From Azolla caroliniana (Eukaryota > Polypodiophyta): a stretch of DNA of 64,000 bases. The notes below the pieces were generated by a model that had not been told where the DNA came from, did no database searches, and saw nothing but the letters and a program-made list of their open reading frames with translations. Below, piece after piece: positions 32,085 through 41,454 of the stretch. A program made the position numbers and the translations under genes. Where the stretch lies: the NCBI GenBank assembly GCA_043228905.1, contig JBHGNT010000006.1, forward strand, positions 6,944,001-7,008,000, given 5' to 3'. Each line of letters opens with the position of its first letter. Within the stretch, counting starts at the first letter, position 1.

Positions 32085-35000
32085 ATGACTAGACCAACGC
32101 ACGACTTGGTTACAGACCGAGCTCGACGCCTCGCCGAACGGCAAAGACGGCGTGAGACTTTCCAGCAAGCAGCGCAGGAAATTCGCTCGGATCGTTCGTT
32201 CTCCAACGAGATCCGGAGAGTCGCGGAGGAATCTCTCCGGTTACGGCAAACTCGCGACCAGGACGACGGCAGCAGTCTAAGTAGTCTCCGGGAAACCGAA
32301 CGACTCCTGGAGGCGCTGGCAAGCGGAGAAAACGAGGCAGAAGCCTTTTCAGCCTACGAATCGGATTCCGAAGGGGGATACAGCGTGCATACGAACTACC
32401 GGAGCAGCAACGATACCCCCGGCGGCCCGGAGGACGACGGGTCGGATACCGTGCCGACTCCAGAACCGGAACCGCGCAACCAGGGCTATCCGAAACCACA
32501 AACGGAAGCCGTCAACCCACCAACACCGGAAGTGGAAGAAGCAAAGCCACCGACACCAACGAAAGAGCCGGTGAAGGAACCGGAAAAAGAACCGGAAAAA
32601 GCACCGGCAAAAGAACCGGAAGTGGAACCGGAGAGAAAACCGGAAAGATATCAACAAACGCCACTAAACCGCGGCCTAATACTGGACAACGACATGCCGT
32701 TCCAATATTCAAAGTATCGCGATGATCCGGACGCGGAAGCGCATGTTCATGACTTCGAGCAGACGTGGGAAGCAAATCACACGTCCCAGCGAATGACACC
32801 GGAGGAAGAAGAACGCTCGAAGATAGCGGAATTCGGAGTCACGTTGGAGGGACCGGCGACACGATGGCGGCGGACGCAGGACCCGGCGACCATCACAACC
32901 TTTGCAGAATTAAAAGCAAAATTCTTGCATTTCTTCCACAAGGAGGTCGACCAGACGACAATGGTGGGCCTGTTTTATACGATCCGGCAGGAGGCAGGGG
33001 AAAGCATTCCCCAATTCGTCATCCGTTTCCAACGAATGCATAGCCAGCTTGCCCGTGCACCCCCGGAGGAGGAATTACGGACGATATTTTTAAACGCACT
33101 CCGGGAACCGTTACGCACGGTGTGTACGGTAATCGACTTTCGAGGATGCACCATCGACCAGGTCATTGACCGGGTCAGAGAAATGGAAAAGACAAGCTCA
33201 TGGCTTACGCTGGGAACACTGCAACGGGCGTTACCCACCGAGGAAGATCTCCGGTTCCGGCAGGCAATTCAATGCACAATCTGCTTGAATGCCGGACACT
33301 CGGCAGTAGAGTGCACCATGCGCACTCAGTGTGTGATTTGTCAATCCAAGAGTCATACAACGGACCGGTGCGAGTACAACCTGTTAAATCGACAAGCACC
33401 ACCCGTCCGACGGATCGAGCCAAGAAACAGCCGAGACGAAGATGACGATCGTTGGCAAAGAATGAACCGGTACCCACCGGCACAGGATGTCCGGTACGGA
33501 GACAGGCAAGAGAATGATGGCCGGTACGGGAATCGGCGTGATAACTACGACCGGTATGAGCGATCGGACCGTTATCGGGAGCTCAACAGACGACACGAGC
33601 AATACGACAGAGACCATTCCCCTGGTTACCGAAGGCACCAGGAGGACTACGGCCGATTTTACGATCCACCACGACCGGACTACCGAAATAAAAAGAATAA
33701 TAAGAAACGTAATTTCAAGAAAGGTGGTCATACTAGGGACCCGGAACAGGGAACCCCAAGGAGCCAACCGGCACAGAACGCACCACTCACTACGGGACCG
33801 ACTCCGGATACCAACAAAGTTGAATCCAGCAATACCCGTAAAGAGTACTGCTATTACTGCAGGCAGGAAGGCCATTACAGTAACCAGTGCCCGGCAAAGA
33901 GCTACGATAAACGACCGACAGTTAATATGGTGGTTCCGGAAGTGACAGATATACAGCAAGTAACCACACGGTCGAAAGGCATGGCCAAAGAGTGGGAAAC
34001 ACAAGAGGCCATACGAAAACAGGCGATGGAATGGGTGAAGGAAGCCAATGAAAGGAACGTCGCGGACACGGAATGGCAAAAGGCAAATACCATAGGGAGT
34101 GCCGGCGGTAGCCACCCAGAAAACGAGACATGGCAAGCACTGCAAGAATGTCAGATCACGTTGCCATTAGGAAGACTCTTGCAACTCGTGCCGCGATTCA
34201 CGGAAGGACTAAAAACGGTCATGACAGACGGTATAGCCCCACCGGCACCAGTCCTCTTCTCGAATCCGGAGGAGGGACCGACGGTGGTGGACACTAGTAG
34301 TCCGGTGATTACAGCTATTGTCAAAGGGCACGAACTTCCCGGTACCGTAATCGATGGAGGTTCCGGAGTGAACGTAATAAGCCTCTGCACGTGTGATGCC
34401 TTGGGTATACATGAATGGGAGCCATGTCCGTTCTGGCTACGAATGGCGGATACGAGCTCTGTACGGCCAACGGGCTTAATACGGAAATTGGAGGTCACCA
34501 TACGAGGTCACACATTTCACATCTCGGCTGTAGTGCTGCAGCTACAGGCGCAAGGCGCGTACCCACTGTTGCTGGGCAGACCATGGTTGAAAACAGCACA
34601 CATCAAGCAAAATTGGCGGAAAAATATGATTACCTTCCGGCGCGGAAAAGCCAAGGTCCGGGTACCGACACAACCACGGACGAGCAACGGTAAGGAATGC
34701 ACACCGCTATATGCGGAATGCGTGAACATGCTTGAAGGGTTGGCAGACGACGAAGAAGCCCAGTACCTGGAGGAACACCCGAAGATCGTACCACTCTTCG
34801 AGATCGACGTAGCTGAAGCCGTAGCCCCATACTTGCCGCAGCGGGACGACACCGAAGCCGAACCAGACAAAGATGCGATTCGGGAATTACGGCAAGCACA
34901 GGAAGCATTGGAACGGGAAATGGCCGTTTCCCAACGGGTAAAAGCATCCCAGCTCGACGAAGTGAACCTAGGAAGCAAGGACGAATCAAAGCCGGTTCAC

Positions 35001-37916
35001 ATCGCCAAAGAAATGAAGCCGGAAGATAAAGCGGCGATGATCAAACTTCTCACGGAGTTTCGCGACGTATTCGCCTGGTCATACGAGGACATGCGAGGGC
35101 TGGACCCTCAATTATATCAGCATCAGATCCACCTAGGCAAGGACGCGAAACCAGTGGCGCAAAGACGTTACCGAATGAACCCCAACTACGCCGCCAAAGT
35201 GAAGGAGGAAATCGACAAACTCCTAAGAGTGGGCTTCATCCGGCCGGTAAAGAAAGCGACGTGGTTGAGCCCCATTGTCGTCGTGCCAAAGAAGAACGGT
35301 AAAATCCGCGTGTGTGTAGATTACAGGAAACTAAATGCCGCCACAATTACGGATGCATTCCCTCTTCCGTTCACGGACGGAGTACTGGATGCCGTCGCCG
35401 GTCATGAGGTCTATAGTTTTTTAGACGGGTTCAGCGGATACAATCAAATCCGGATGCACCCTGACGACCAGGAGAAGACAGCGTTCATCACCGAATGGGG
35501 GGTGTTTGTGGCCGAAGTAATGATGTTCGGCCTAAAAACGGCACCAGCAACGTTCCAGCGAATCATCATGGAGATCTTCGGCGAATACATTCCGGCCTTC
35601 ATGCAGGTTTTCCTGGATGATTTTGCAGTCTATAGCCGGGGAAAAGACCATTTGCAGCACCTACGGTTATGCCTTGAAAAGTGTAGGTTATACCGGCTAA
35701 GCTTAAACCCAGCAAAATGCATCTTTGGAGTTTCAAGTGGAATCTTACTGGGACACATTGTAAGTAAGGAGGGCATTGCGGTCGACCCGGACAAAGTAAA
35801 CGCGATACTAGGGGCACCGGCGCCGAAAACGGCCAAAGCACTAAGCCGATTCTTAGGACAGATCCGGTGGCACAGCCGGATGCTCCGTCACTTGGCTGAC
35901 TTGGCTACACCATTACACACCGCGGTACATCGGACACCGTTCCAATGGACGGATACGGAGGATAAGGCATACAATGCCCTGAAGGTGCTTTTGTCGCAAG
36001 CACCCGTCGTGCAGCCTCCGGATTGGAGCAAGGAATTTCACGTGTTCGTTGACGCGTCCGACATCGCTATCGGCAGCGCCTTAATGCAACTTACGGAGCC
36101 TAAATGGTACCGGCCGGTCTATTACGCCAGCCGGAAGCTGTCCCAAGCGGAGAAGAACTATTCGACGACGGAACGGGAGGCCCTGGGCATGATCTACAGT
36201 GTCACAAAGTTTCGGCATTACCTATTGGGAAGGAAGTTCTCCTTTCATGTGGATCACTCGGCGCTCCTGTACTTAGTGTCCAAGGCGTCCCTGACCGGTA
36301 AGTTGGCCCGTTGGACCTTGCTATTGCAGGAGTTCGAATTCGAGATCTTCCACCGCCCCGGTATCCAGCATGCCGTAGCAGACTACCTGAGCCGGTTAGA
36401 GTCCGGAGAAGCAGGCGACGGAGTAGCGGATGAATTCCCGGACGCAGAGTTATTCCGTATCACCCCGGAAACGGCAGCGGACGACACGGTGGCATCAGAA
36501 GATAGGTGGCTGACAAACATGCACCAGTTCGTAAGCACGGGCCTGCCACCGGAGGAAATGAACCGGGACGAGAGGAAACGACTGGCGGTGCAGAGCCGCA
36601 ATTTCTGTCTGTTACGGGACACTCTCTACCACAAAGGAGCAGATGGAATATGGAGACGGGCAGTCCGTAGTGACGAGAAAGAAGTAATCTTACGGGAAGC
36701 ACACTGTGGGGTTGCCGGAGGACACTATGCCGGGGAAGCGACGGCGAGAAAAGTATGGCAGAGCGGCTTGTGGTGGCCCACGACGTTAAAAGACGCCGTC
36801 AAGTACGCTAAGGAATGTGACCTATGCCAACGAATGGGCCAGCCTACGGAGCAAGCACGGATGCCACACCAACCAGTACTTCCACTAGAGCCATTCCAGA
36901 AGTGGGGGTTGGATTTTGTCGGACCGTTCAAGCCACCGGCAATGAGAACGGGTAATCGTTATGTCATAGTGGCAACGGATTATTGCACTAAATGGGTGGA
37001 AGCTAAGGCCCTGAGAGACAACACCGCGTCATCCACAGCAAAATTCCTGTACGAAAACATTTGGTGCCGATATGGATGTCCGATTGAATTAATCAGCGAC
37101 CAAGGAGGGCACTTCCTCGGCCAGGTAGTGGAAAGCTTAACAACGTTCTATGCCGTGGTCCACAAACGAAGCACACCGTACTACCCACAGGCGAACGGGT
37201 TAGCAGAGTCCACCAACAAAACGCTGCAGAACATTCTCCGCAAAATCGTCAATGAAAACCGCACGGACTGGGATACAAAGCTCCATAGCGCGCTATGGGC
37301 GTACCGAACGGCATACAAAACAAGTATCCGGACAACACCGTTCCGGTTAGCATTCGGCTTAGAAGCGGTCATGCCGGTGGAATTTCAGGTACCAAGCTTA
37401 CGGATCCAACTACGGGAACGGCTGAATGAAAAGAAGTCGGAGGAAATGCGGCTAGCAGCACTATGCGAACTGGAGGAGCAACGGCTGGCCAGCATCCTAC
37501 ACATGGAACTGGAGCAACGACGACGGAAAGCGTTCGTTGACCGTCACCGGAAAGGTAATGAGAAGATGTTCGAAATCGGAAAGCCGGTGCTAGTATTCCA
37601 AACGAGGATGGGCAAAATGCCGGGGAAACTCCGGTTCAGATGGACAGGCCCGTATTGGCTGACACGGGAATACAACGGGTCCTATCAGATAGGGACACTT
37701 GCCGGTGAAGTACTAGGCAAGTGGGTGAACGGATTTCGACTAAAGCCCTATAAAGGACCGATGCCAAAGAACCCGTTTATGCAGCCCACTGGCACTATAC
37801 CGGGAACGGTACGGATGGAAGAAAAAGACGACGGGGAACCAGTGGCAAAGGCAAAGGAAGACACGGCAACCCGTAAGGAAAACGGTAAGGGTCCGAAGGG
37901 ACCTACGGATGTGTAA
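32085..37916 (+). CDS. gag-pol: Gypsy-B Gag-Pol polyprotein (1,943 aa, intact)
   Basis: The start is the second ATG after the PBS; the first, 32081, meets a stop at its third codon. Residues 150-190 are a Pro/Glu/Lys repeat (EPEKEPEKAPAKEPE). The capsid-type Gag lies at about 200-380. Three CX2CX4HX4C knuckles start at Cys397, Cys416 and Cys589. The protease has IDGGSG at Asp757. RT runs from about 1040 with FLDGFSGYNQIRM and FLDDFAVYS (1176-1184). RNase H has FVDASDIAIG and HVDHSALLYL. The integrase HHCC starts at His1540, and the core carries LDFVGPF (Asp1610), LISDQGGHF and NGLAESTNK (DDE). The C-terminal domain has WTGPYWLTREYNGSYQIG. All enzymes needed for autonomous transposition are present, so it is potentially active. 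Confidence 0.95.
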   Translation: MTRPTHDLVTDRARRLAERQRRRETFQQAAQEIRSDRSFSNEIRRVAEESLRLRQTRDQDDGSSLSSLRETERLLEALASGENEAEAFSAYESDSEGGYSVHTNYRSSNDTPGGPEDDGSDTVPTPEPEPRNQGYPKPQTEAVNPPTPEVEEAKPPTPTKEPVKEPEKEPEKAPAKEPEVEPERKPERYQQTPLNRGLILDNDMPFQYSKYRDDPDAEAHVHDFEQTWEANHTSQRMTPEEEERSKIAEFGVTLEGPATRWRRTQDPATITTFAELKAKFLHFFHKEVDQTTMVGLFYTIRQEAGESIPQFVIRFQRMHSQLARAPPEEELRTIFLNALREPLRTVCTVIDFRGCTIDQVIDRVREMEKTSSWLTLGTLQRALPTEEDLRFRQAIQCTICLNAGHSAVECTMRTQCVICQSKSHTTDRCEYNLLNRQAPPVRRIEPRNSRDEDDDRWQRMNRYPPAQDVRYGDRQENDGRYGNRRDNYDRYERSDRYRELNRRHEQYDRDHSPGYRRHQEDYGRFYDPPRPDYRNKKNNKKRNFKKGGHTRDPEQGTPRSQPAQNAPLTTGPTPDTNKVESSNTRKEYCYYCRQEGHYSNQCPAKSYDKRPTVNMVVPEVTDIQQVTTRSKGMAKEWETQEAIRKQAMEWVKEANERNVADTEWQKANTIGSAGGSHPENETWQALQECQITLPLGRLLQLVPRFTEGLKTVMTDGIAPPAPVLFSNPEEGPTVVDTSSPVITAIVKGHELPGTVIDGGSGVNVISLCTCDALGIHEWEPCPFWLRMADTSSVRPTGLIRKLEVTIRGHTFHISAVVLQLQAQGAYPLLLGRPWLKTAHIKQNWRKNMITFRRGKAKVRVPTQPRTSNGKECTPLYAECVNMLEGLADDEEAQYLEEHPKIVPLFEIDVAEAVAPYLPQRDDTEAEPDKDAIRELRQAQEALEREMAVSQRVKASQLDEVNLGSKDESKPVHIAKEMKPEDKAAMIKLLTEFRDVFAWSYEDMRGLDPQLYQHQIHLGKDAKPVAQRRYRMNPNYAAKVKEEIDKLLRVGFIRPVKKATWLSPIVVVPKKNGKIRVCVDYRKLNAATITDAFPLPFTDGVLDAVAGHEVYSFLDGFSGYNQIRMHPDDQEKTAFITEWGVFVAEVMMFGLKTAPATFQRIIMEIFGEYIPAFMQVFLDDFAVYSRGKDHLQHLRLCLEKCRLYRLSLNPAKCIFGVSSGILLGHIVSKEGIAVDPDKVNAILGAPAPKTAKALSRFLGQIRWHSRMLRHLADLATPLHTAVHRTPFQWTDTEDKAYNALKVLLSQAPVVQPPDWSKEFHVFVDASDIAIGSALMQLTEPKWYRPVYYASRKLSQAEKNYSTTEREALGMIYSVTKFRHYLLGRKFSFHVDHSALLYLVSKASLTGKLARWTLLLQEFEFEIFHRPGIQHAVADYLSRLESGEAGDGVADEFPDAELFRITPETAADDTVASEDRWLTNMHQFVSTGLPPEEMNRDERKRLAVQSRNFCLLRDTLYHKGADGIWRRAVRSDEKEVILREAHCGVAGGHYAGEATARKVWQSGLWWPTTLKDAVKYAKECDLCQRMGQPTEQARMPHQPVLPLEPFQKWGLDFVGPFKPPAMRTGNRYVIVATDYCTKWVEAKALRDNTASSTAKFLYENIWCRYGCPIELISDQGGHFLGQVVESLTTFYAVVHKRSTPYYPQANGLAESTNKTLQNILRKIVNENRTDWDTKLHSALWAYRTAYKTSIRTTPFRLAFGLEAVMPVEFQVPSLRIQLRERLNEKKSEEMRLAALCELEEQRLASILHMELEQRRRKAFVDRHRKGNEKMFEIGKPVLVFQTRMGKMPGKLRFRWTGPYWLTREYNGSYQIGTLAGEVLGKWVNGFRLKPYKGPMPKNPFMQPTGTIPGTVRMEEKDDGEPVAKAKEDTATRKENGKGPKGPTDV

Positions 37917-37930
37917 GATCACATACCGTC

Positions 37931-37959
<29 letters not shown>
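37931..37959 (+). repeat. A29 homopolymer between pol and the 3' ORF
   Basis: Twenty-nine consecutive A residues begin 14 nt after the Gag-Pol stop and lie about 155 nt before the first ATG of the next ORF. Confidence 0.9.
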
Positions 37960-37963
<4 letters not shown>

Positions 37964-38115
37964 TAAAAATCGAGGTATGAACGGGTGTGAAAGCAAGGCG
38001 CGAAAAGGTACGTAGTGGGCATTTAAGAGCCGCCACGTACTTAATACTAAATCGGTACACGACGTGCGCATGCTCGAAAAAAGGCGCCAAGACGCACAGA
38101 GAAAAAGAAGAGCGC

Positions 38116-40026
38116 ATGGAGACCTTCTTTTTTCGCGAGCCAAGAAGCACAGAAGCACCAAGGCAGTGGAAGCTGAGCAAACGCGAACCTGCACGCAGAG
38201 AACCCCCGCGCTCAGAACGCTCTCACTCTCATCACCACTCTACTTCGCCATCTTCCCTCGACCTTGAAGCAGACATGGAACCACAAACGCTGTCGGAAGC
38301 GGCCAGGAAATGGTTCAGGCAACACGGACTGGAGGGGTTCTTGGCCATCATGGAGGCACCGCCGCACAGAGAAGCCGACCGGGTCATCAAGGAGCTCGCC
38401 ACAGAGGTCATCACCGAGGAAGCGATCCGCGCGCTAACAGGCCTTCCGGAGGGAGGAATCTTTCAGATCGATAACCCAACCTCGGAGCAACTCATCCGAT
38501 ATTTCGGTGAGTACTCTGTTGCCGGCAAAGGCTATCGGACGCAGGGCGGCGAAGATCCGCTATTCAGGGAGATAGCTCGAGTGCTCCATGAGTACGGTCA
38601 CGTGTACCCCCGACCCCTTGTCATGCCAAAAAATCGGGCAGGGATGATCATAGCCACCTATGAAGGGATCAAGGTGGACTGGCCGGTGTTGATTGCAGAC
38701 GGTTTGTGCACGGCAATCGACATGGTACGAGGAAAGGACGGCAAGGAGGGCCGGAAGCTGTGGCACGCCGTAGCTCAGTGGATAACATTGCTCGTGCCGC
38801 CGGTCGAGACCGTCCAGCCAAAGAAGCGGCCAAGAGTATCGGAAGGAAGTACCTCGAAGCCGGCGTCCAAACGACAGCAGCTGCTGGCGTCGAAGGCGAC
38901 GAAAGGGAAGAAACGGGTCCCAGAACCGGAGGAGGTGTCACCGGTCCCACCCGTCAAGATAACCATACGGAGACCGGGACAGAAGGAACCGGAACCCTTG
39001 ACGGCACAGAAACATGCCGTGACACAGGAAGAGGAAACGGAGGAGCCAGAAGAGCACCTCCAACGACGGTCAAGAAGTAGGACTGCCGAGACAGGAGGGG
39101 AGCGGTCGTACCCGCGAGAGGCAGAAACACCCCCAACTCAACCTGAGCAAACCACAAGGGAGGAACCGGAACCGGTGCGTAGGGAACCGGTCTTGTCGAC
39201 TTCTATAGAAGAAGTCATTCCAACGGCTCCGGAAACGGCGAGAACCGGAACTGAACAGCCGGCGAGCCCAGCCAGAACACACGGCGGCCAAGGAGTAGAA
39301 CCAGAACGGCATATGCAGGCACTCAGGCCAGACAATTCCACAGTGAATGAGCCGACCCGACCAGTACAGCAACAAGGCACCAGTAGCATGTGGCTACGGT
39401 GGGTAGGCGAGCAAATCGCCGGAGTGGTCGAGTATATAGAGGCGGAAGAGAGAGCGCACCAGGAACGGTTGCTCGTCACAACCGTAGATCTAGAGACGGC
39501 CCGGTCCAGAATCCGGAGCCTTGAACAAGACTTGGACAGGGTCACAAGGGAAATGGCTCAAGTGGCTTTGACAACACAAGTCCAAGCACCGGTGACTCCG
39601 GGCAATGTACAGAATAAAGCGGCAGATCAACCTGTACATAGCAATCAGACCCTGGCAACGGAAACCGTTCCGGAGGGAAATGCGGCACAAGCCCAAGAGC
39701 TTGCGGATTTAAAGGATGAGCTAGCTGCCCAAGAAGCGCTGAGGAGCCGCGAAAGAGAATTGAAGACGGCAGCGGAGGCAGAACTCAAAAAGACTGCTGA
39801 GAATCTACGCCGGGCCGAGGAGAGCTTACGGAAAGGCCACCAAGCGTACGACCGGCTCAAGGAGGAGAAGGAGAAAATGCTGCAAGAGAAGGAGAGGCTC
39901 CGGAGGAACGCCGAAACAGAAGTAGAGCGCCTGAAAGAGGAACTCCGGCAGGTAAAGGACCGGGAGGACCGGAACCATCGCCAGATCAACGGCAAGCTCA
40001 ATTTAACAAAAAACGGAGGAATTTGA
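38116..40026 (+). CDS. Extra 3' ORF of Gypsy-B, part a (637 aa from the ATG)
   Basis: Sense-strand ORF after pol, not a known retroelement enzyme. The frame is open from 37987, but the first ATG is 38116; another at 38275 begins MEPQTLSEAARKW. Residues from that second Met for about 180 form a folded-looking domain (TEEAIRALTGLPEGG, LHEYGHVYPRPLVMPK, GIKVDWPVLIADGLC). Its layout recalls the putative plant transposon/gypsy-type domain of plant retroelement accessory ORFs (recognition from memory). A Lys/Arg-rich basic patch (KKRPRVSEGSTSKPASKRQ), a long Pro/Glu-rich linker and a C-terminal coiled coil (ELKTAAEAELKKTAENLRR onward) follow. No signal peptide or membrane span is seen, so it is not env-like. 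An A6 run at 40008-40013 ends the frame early. Confidence 0.75.
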   Translation: METFFFREPRSTEAPRQWKLSKREPARREPPRSERSHSHHHSTSPSSLDLEADMEPQTLSEAARKWFRQHGLEGFLAIMEAPPHREADRVIKELATEVITEEAIRALTGLPEGGIFQIDNPTSEQLIRYFGEYSVAGKGYRTQGGEDPLFREIARVLHEYGHVYPRPLVMPKNRAGMIIATYEGIKVDWPVLIADGLCTAIDMVRGKDGKEGRKLWHAVAQWITLLVPPVETVQPKKRPRVSEGSTSKPASKRQQLLASKATKGKKRVPEPEEVSPVPPVKITIRRPGQKEPEPLTAQKHAVTQEEETEEPEEHLQRRSRSRTAETGGERSYPREAETPPTQPEQTTREEPEPVRREPVLSTSIEEVIPTAPETARTGTEQPASPARTHGGQGVEPERHMQALRPDNSTVNEPTRPVQQQGTSSMWLRWVGEQIAGVVEYIEAEERAHQERLLVTTVDLETARSRIRSLEQDLDRVTREMAQVALTTQVQAPVTPGNVQNKAADQPVHSNQTLATETVPEGNAAQAQELADLKDELAAQEALRSRERELKTAAEAELKKTAENLRRAEESLRKGHQAYDRLKEEKEKMLQEKERLRRNAETEVERLKEELRQVKDREDRNHRQINGKLNLTKNGGI

Positions 40027-40027
40027 G

Positions 40028-40978
40028 CAATTGCACCGGGAGTATAAACGGTTGCAAACGGAGCACAAGGAACGGACGGATGAGCTCCGGCAAGCAGTTG
40101 ATCGGACCGCAACCGCATTCGCCAAGGAACAAGCGGAAAACAGAAGACGGTTGGAAGAGGCGGAGAAGGTTCGGACAGAGCTCCTCAGGCAACAGCAGGC
40201 GGAAAAAGAAAGAGCGGCGGAGGTACTGCAGAGGCTGCAAACGACATATCAAGGGCAGCTGACGCGCTACAGAGAGCAGGCGGAGGATACGGCAAATCTC
40301 ATCAAGCAATTGAAGGAGGAGCGACAAGTGGTGGAAAGCAGAGCACAAATGGGAGCAAGTCGCATCCAGGATATCATGCGGGCCTGGTTGAACCAGACCA
40401 AGAGCTTGATTGACAACGGTTCCGTCAAATGGTGGACCAAGTGGGCCACGAACGCGGCGGAACTCCAATTGCTCCGGGCTGACGTAGAGAACCGGCGGAA
40501 GGAGGGAGATGATTGCTATATGCTGAATTCTGAAGATTTCACCGGCATAAGAGATAAGCTGGCCGAAGACTTTCAAGCCTTGGCAAAGGACCAACTAGAG
40601 CAAGTCCGGCAACTTGTAGCTCAGCTGGACGACGACAGGCTGGAGGCGCAGATCCAGTTTGAAAGTTACGAGAGGTCCCGGATCCGGGGAGAGAAAGAAC
40701 GAGAACCGGTTACGGTCAACCTCAGTGATGAGGAACCGCTACTGGAAGGAGACCGGACCGGAAGCAGTCAAACGGAGATGCCGGAGTCAGAGAGACAAAC
40801 GGAGCAGCCGGAGTCAGCGAAACAAACGGAGCAGCAGCAGCAAGCAGAACAGCCGGAGCAGCCTCAGTCCCAACCGCAACCACAGCAGCAGCAGCAAGCA
40901 TAGCCGCAACAACCACAACAAGAAGAACAAGTGGAAATTCTTGAACAAAGTATTTTGGACAATTTGGGTGAACAATGA
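40028..40978 (+). pseudogene. Extra 3' ORF of Gypsy-B, part b (coiled-coil and Gln-rich tail, out of frame)
   Basis: The frame is shifted by one base from part a at the A6 run and continues the same heptad-rich coiled coil (EQLHREYKRLQTEHKERTDE). No ATG lies at its start, so it is a continuation, not a separate gene. It is open to a TAG at 40901, then for 24 more codons to TGA at 40976. The TAG sits in a CAG/CAA run (QPQQQQQA*PQQPQQEE), so it looks like CAG to TAG. Parts a and b together would be about 970 residues. One base (insertion or sequencing slip in A6) separates them. Confidence 0.72.
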
Positions 40979-40993
40979 AGGGGCCGAGAAGGG
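40977..40993 (+). other. Candidate polypurine tract of Gypsy-B
   Basis: GAAGGGGCCGAGAAGGG, interrupted by CC, 37 nt upstream of the 3' LTR. The bases touching the LTR (GGCGTGCCATG) are not purine-rich, which is unusual for an LTR element. Confidence 0.4.
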
Positions 40994-41030
40994 TTCGACG
41001 TACAAGGTACTGTCCCACGGGCGTGCCATG

Positions 41031-41449
41031 TGTTACCGGTCGGCAAGGAGTCCAAAATACGGAGTGAAGGAATTAATTATATATGGTTGTAAATGAGGAT
41101 AGTGTGGACGGACGGACTGGAAACGGTATGCCGTTCCAGATCCGGACGGATCCCGAATAGGTGCGAGGGGCACCGTTTTGTACTACGGGCCGGAAACCTA
41201 TTTAAAGGCCCGGACCCCATTGTAATGACAGCGGATAATTAATAGAGCTTATGATGTTTATACTTCTGTCTTGATTCCGTTCTGTATTTACTGTTCTATC
41301 TTACGCGTGTAATTAACCAAAGCAATCTAATCGTGTAACCTACGTAAGTCGGTGTAATTGTTGAATCTTAATCCTATGCCGTAATCACCCTTTGGTGAAG
41401 TGTCTCCGTGACACCTTGTGTTAGGCCTTGTCCGGCCCAGCGAATAACA
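41031..41449 (+). repeat. 3' LTR of Gypsy-B (419 bp)
   Basis: TGTTACCGGT to GCGAATAACA, followed by CATGG, the right copy of the target duplication. Confidence 0.95.
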
Positions 41450-41454
41450 CATGG

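Larger units (their letters stand above)
31615..41449 (+). mobile_element. Gypsy-B element, complete and young (9.8 kb)
   Basis: Two 419-bp LTRs differing by four transitions, a perfect 5-bp duplication CATGG (31610-31614, 41450-41454), a PBS, an intact 1,943-residue Gag-Pol and a second large ORF after pol. The lineage looks Athila/Tat-like: FLDDFAVYS in RT, no chromodomain seen, and an extra 3' ORF. It inserted into the Gypsy-D integrase in the opposite orientation. Confidence 0.95.

Noticed and set aside
40007-40013. A AAA AAC, a perfect -1 slippery heptamer in the 3' ORF of Gypsy-B
   Set aside because: A -1 slip leads to CGG AGG AAT, not to the coiled-coil frame (ACG GAG GAA). The continuation needs +1, so a one-base indel in the A run is the better reading.
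38669-40118. Several long antisense ORFs opposite the Gypsy-B 3' ORF
   Set aside because: They are shadows of a Glu/Arg/Lys-rich coding strand, low in complexity, with no family resemblance.
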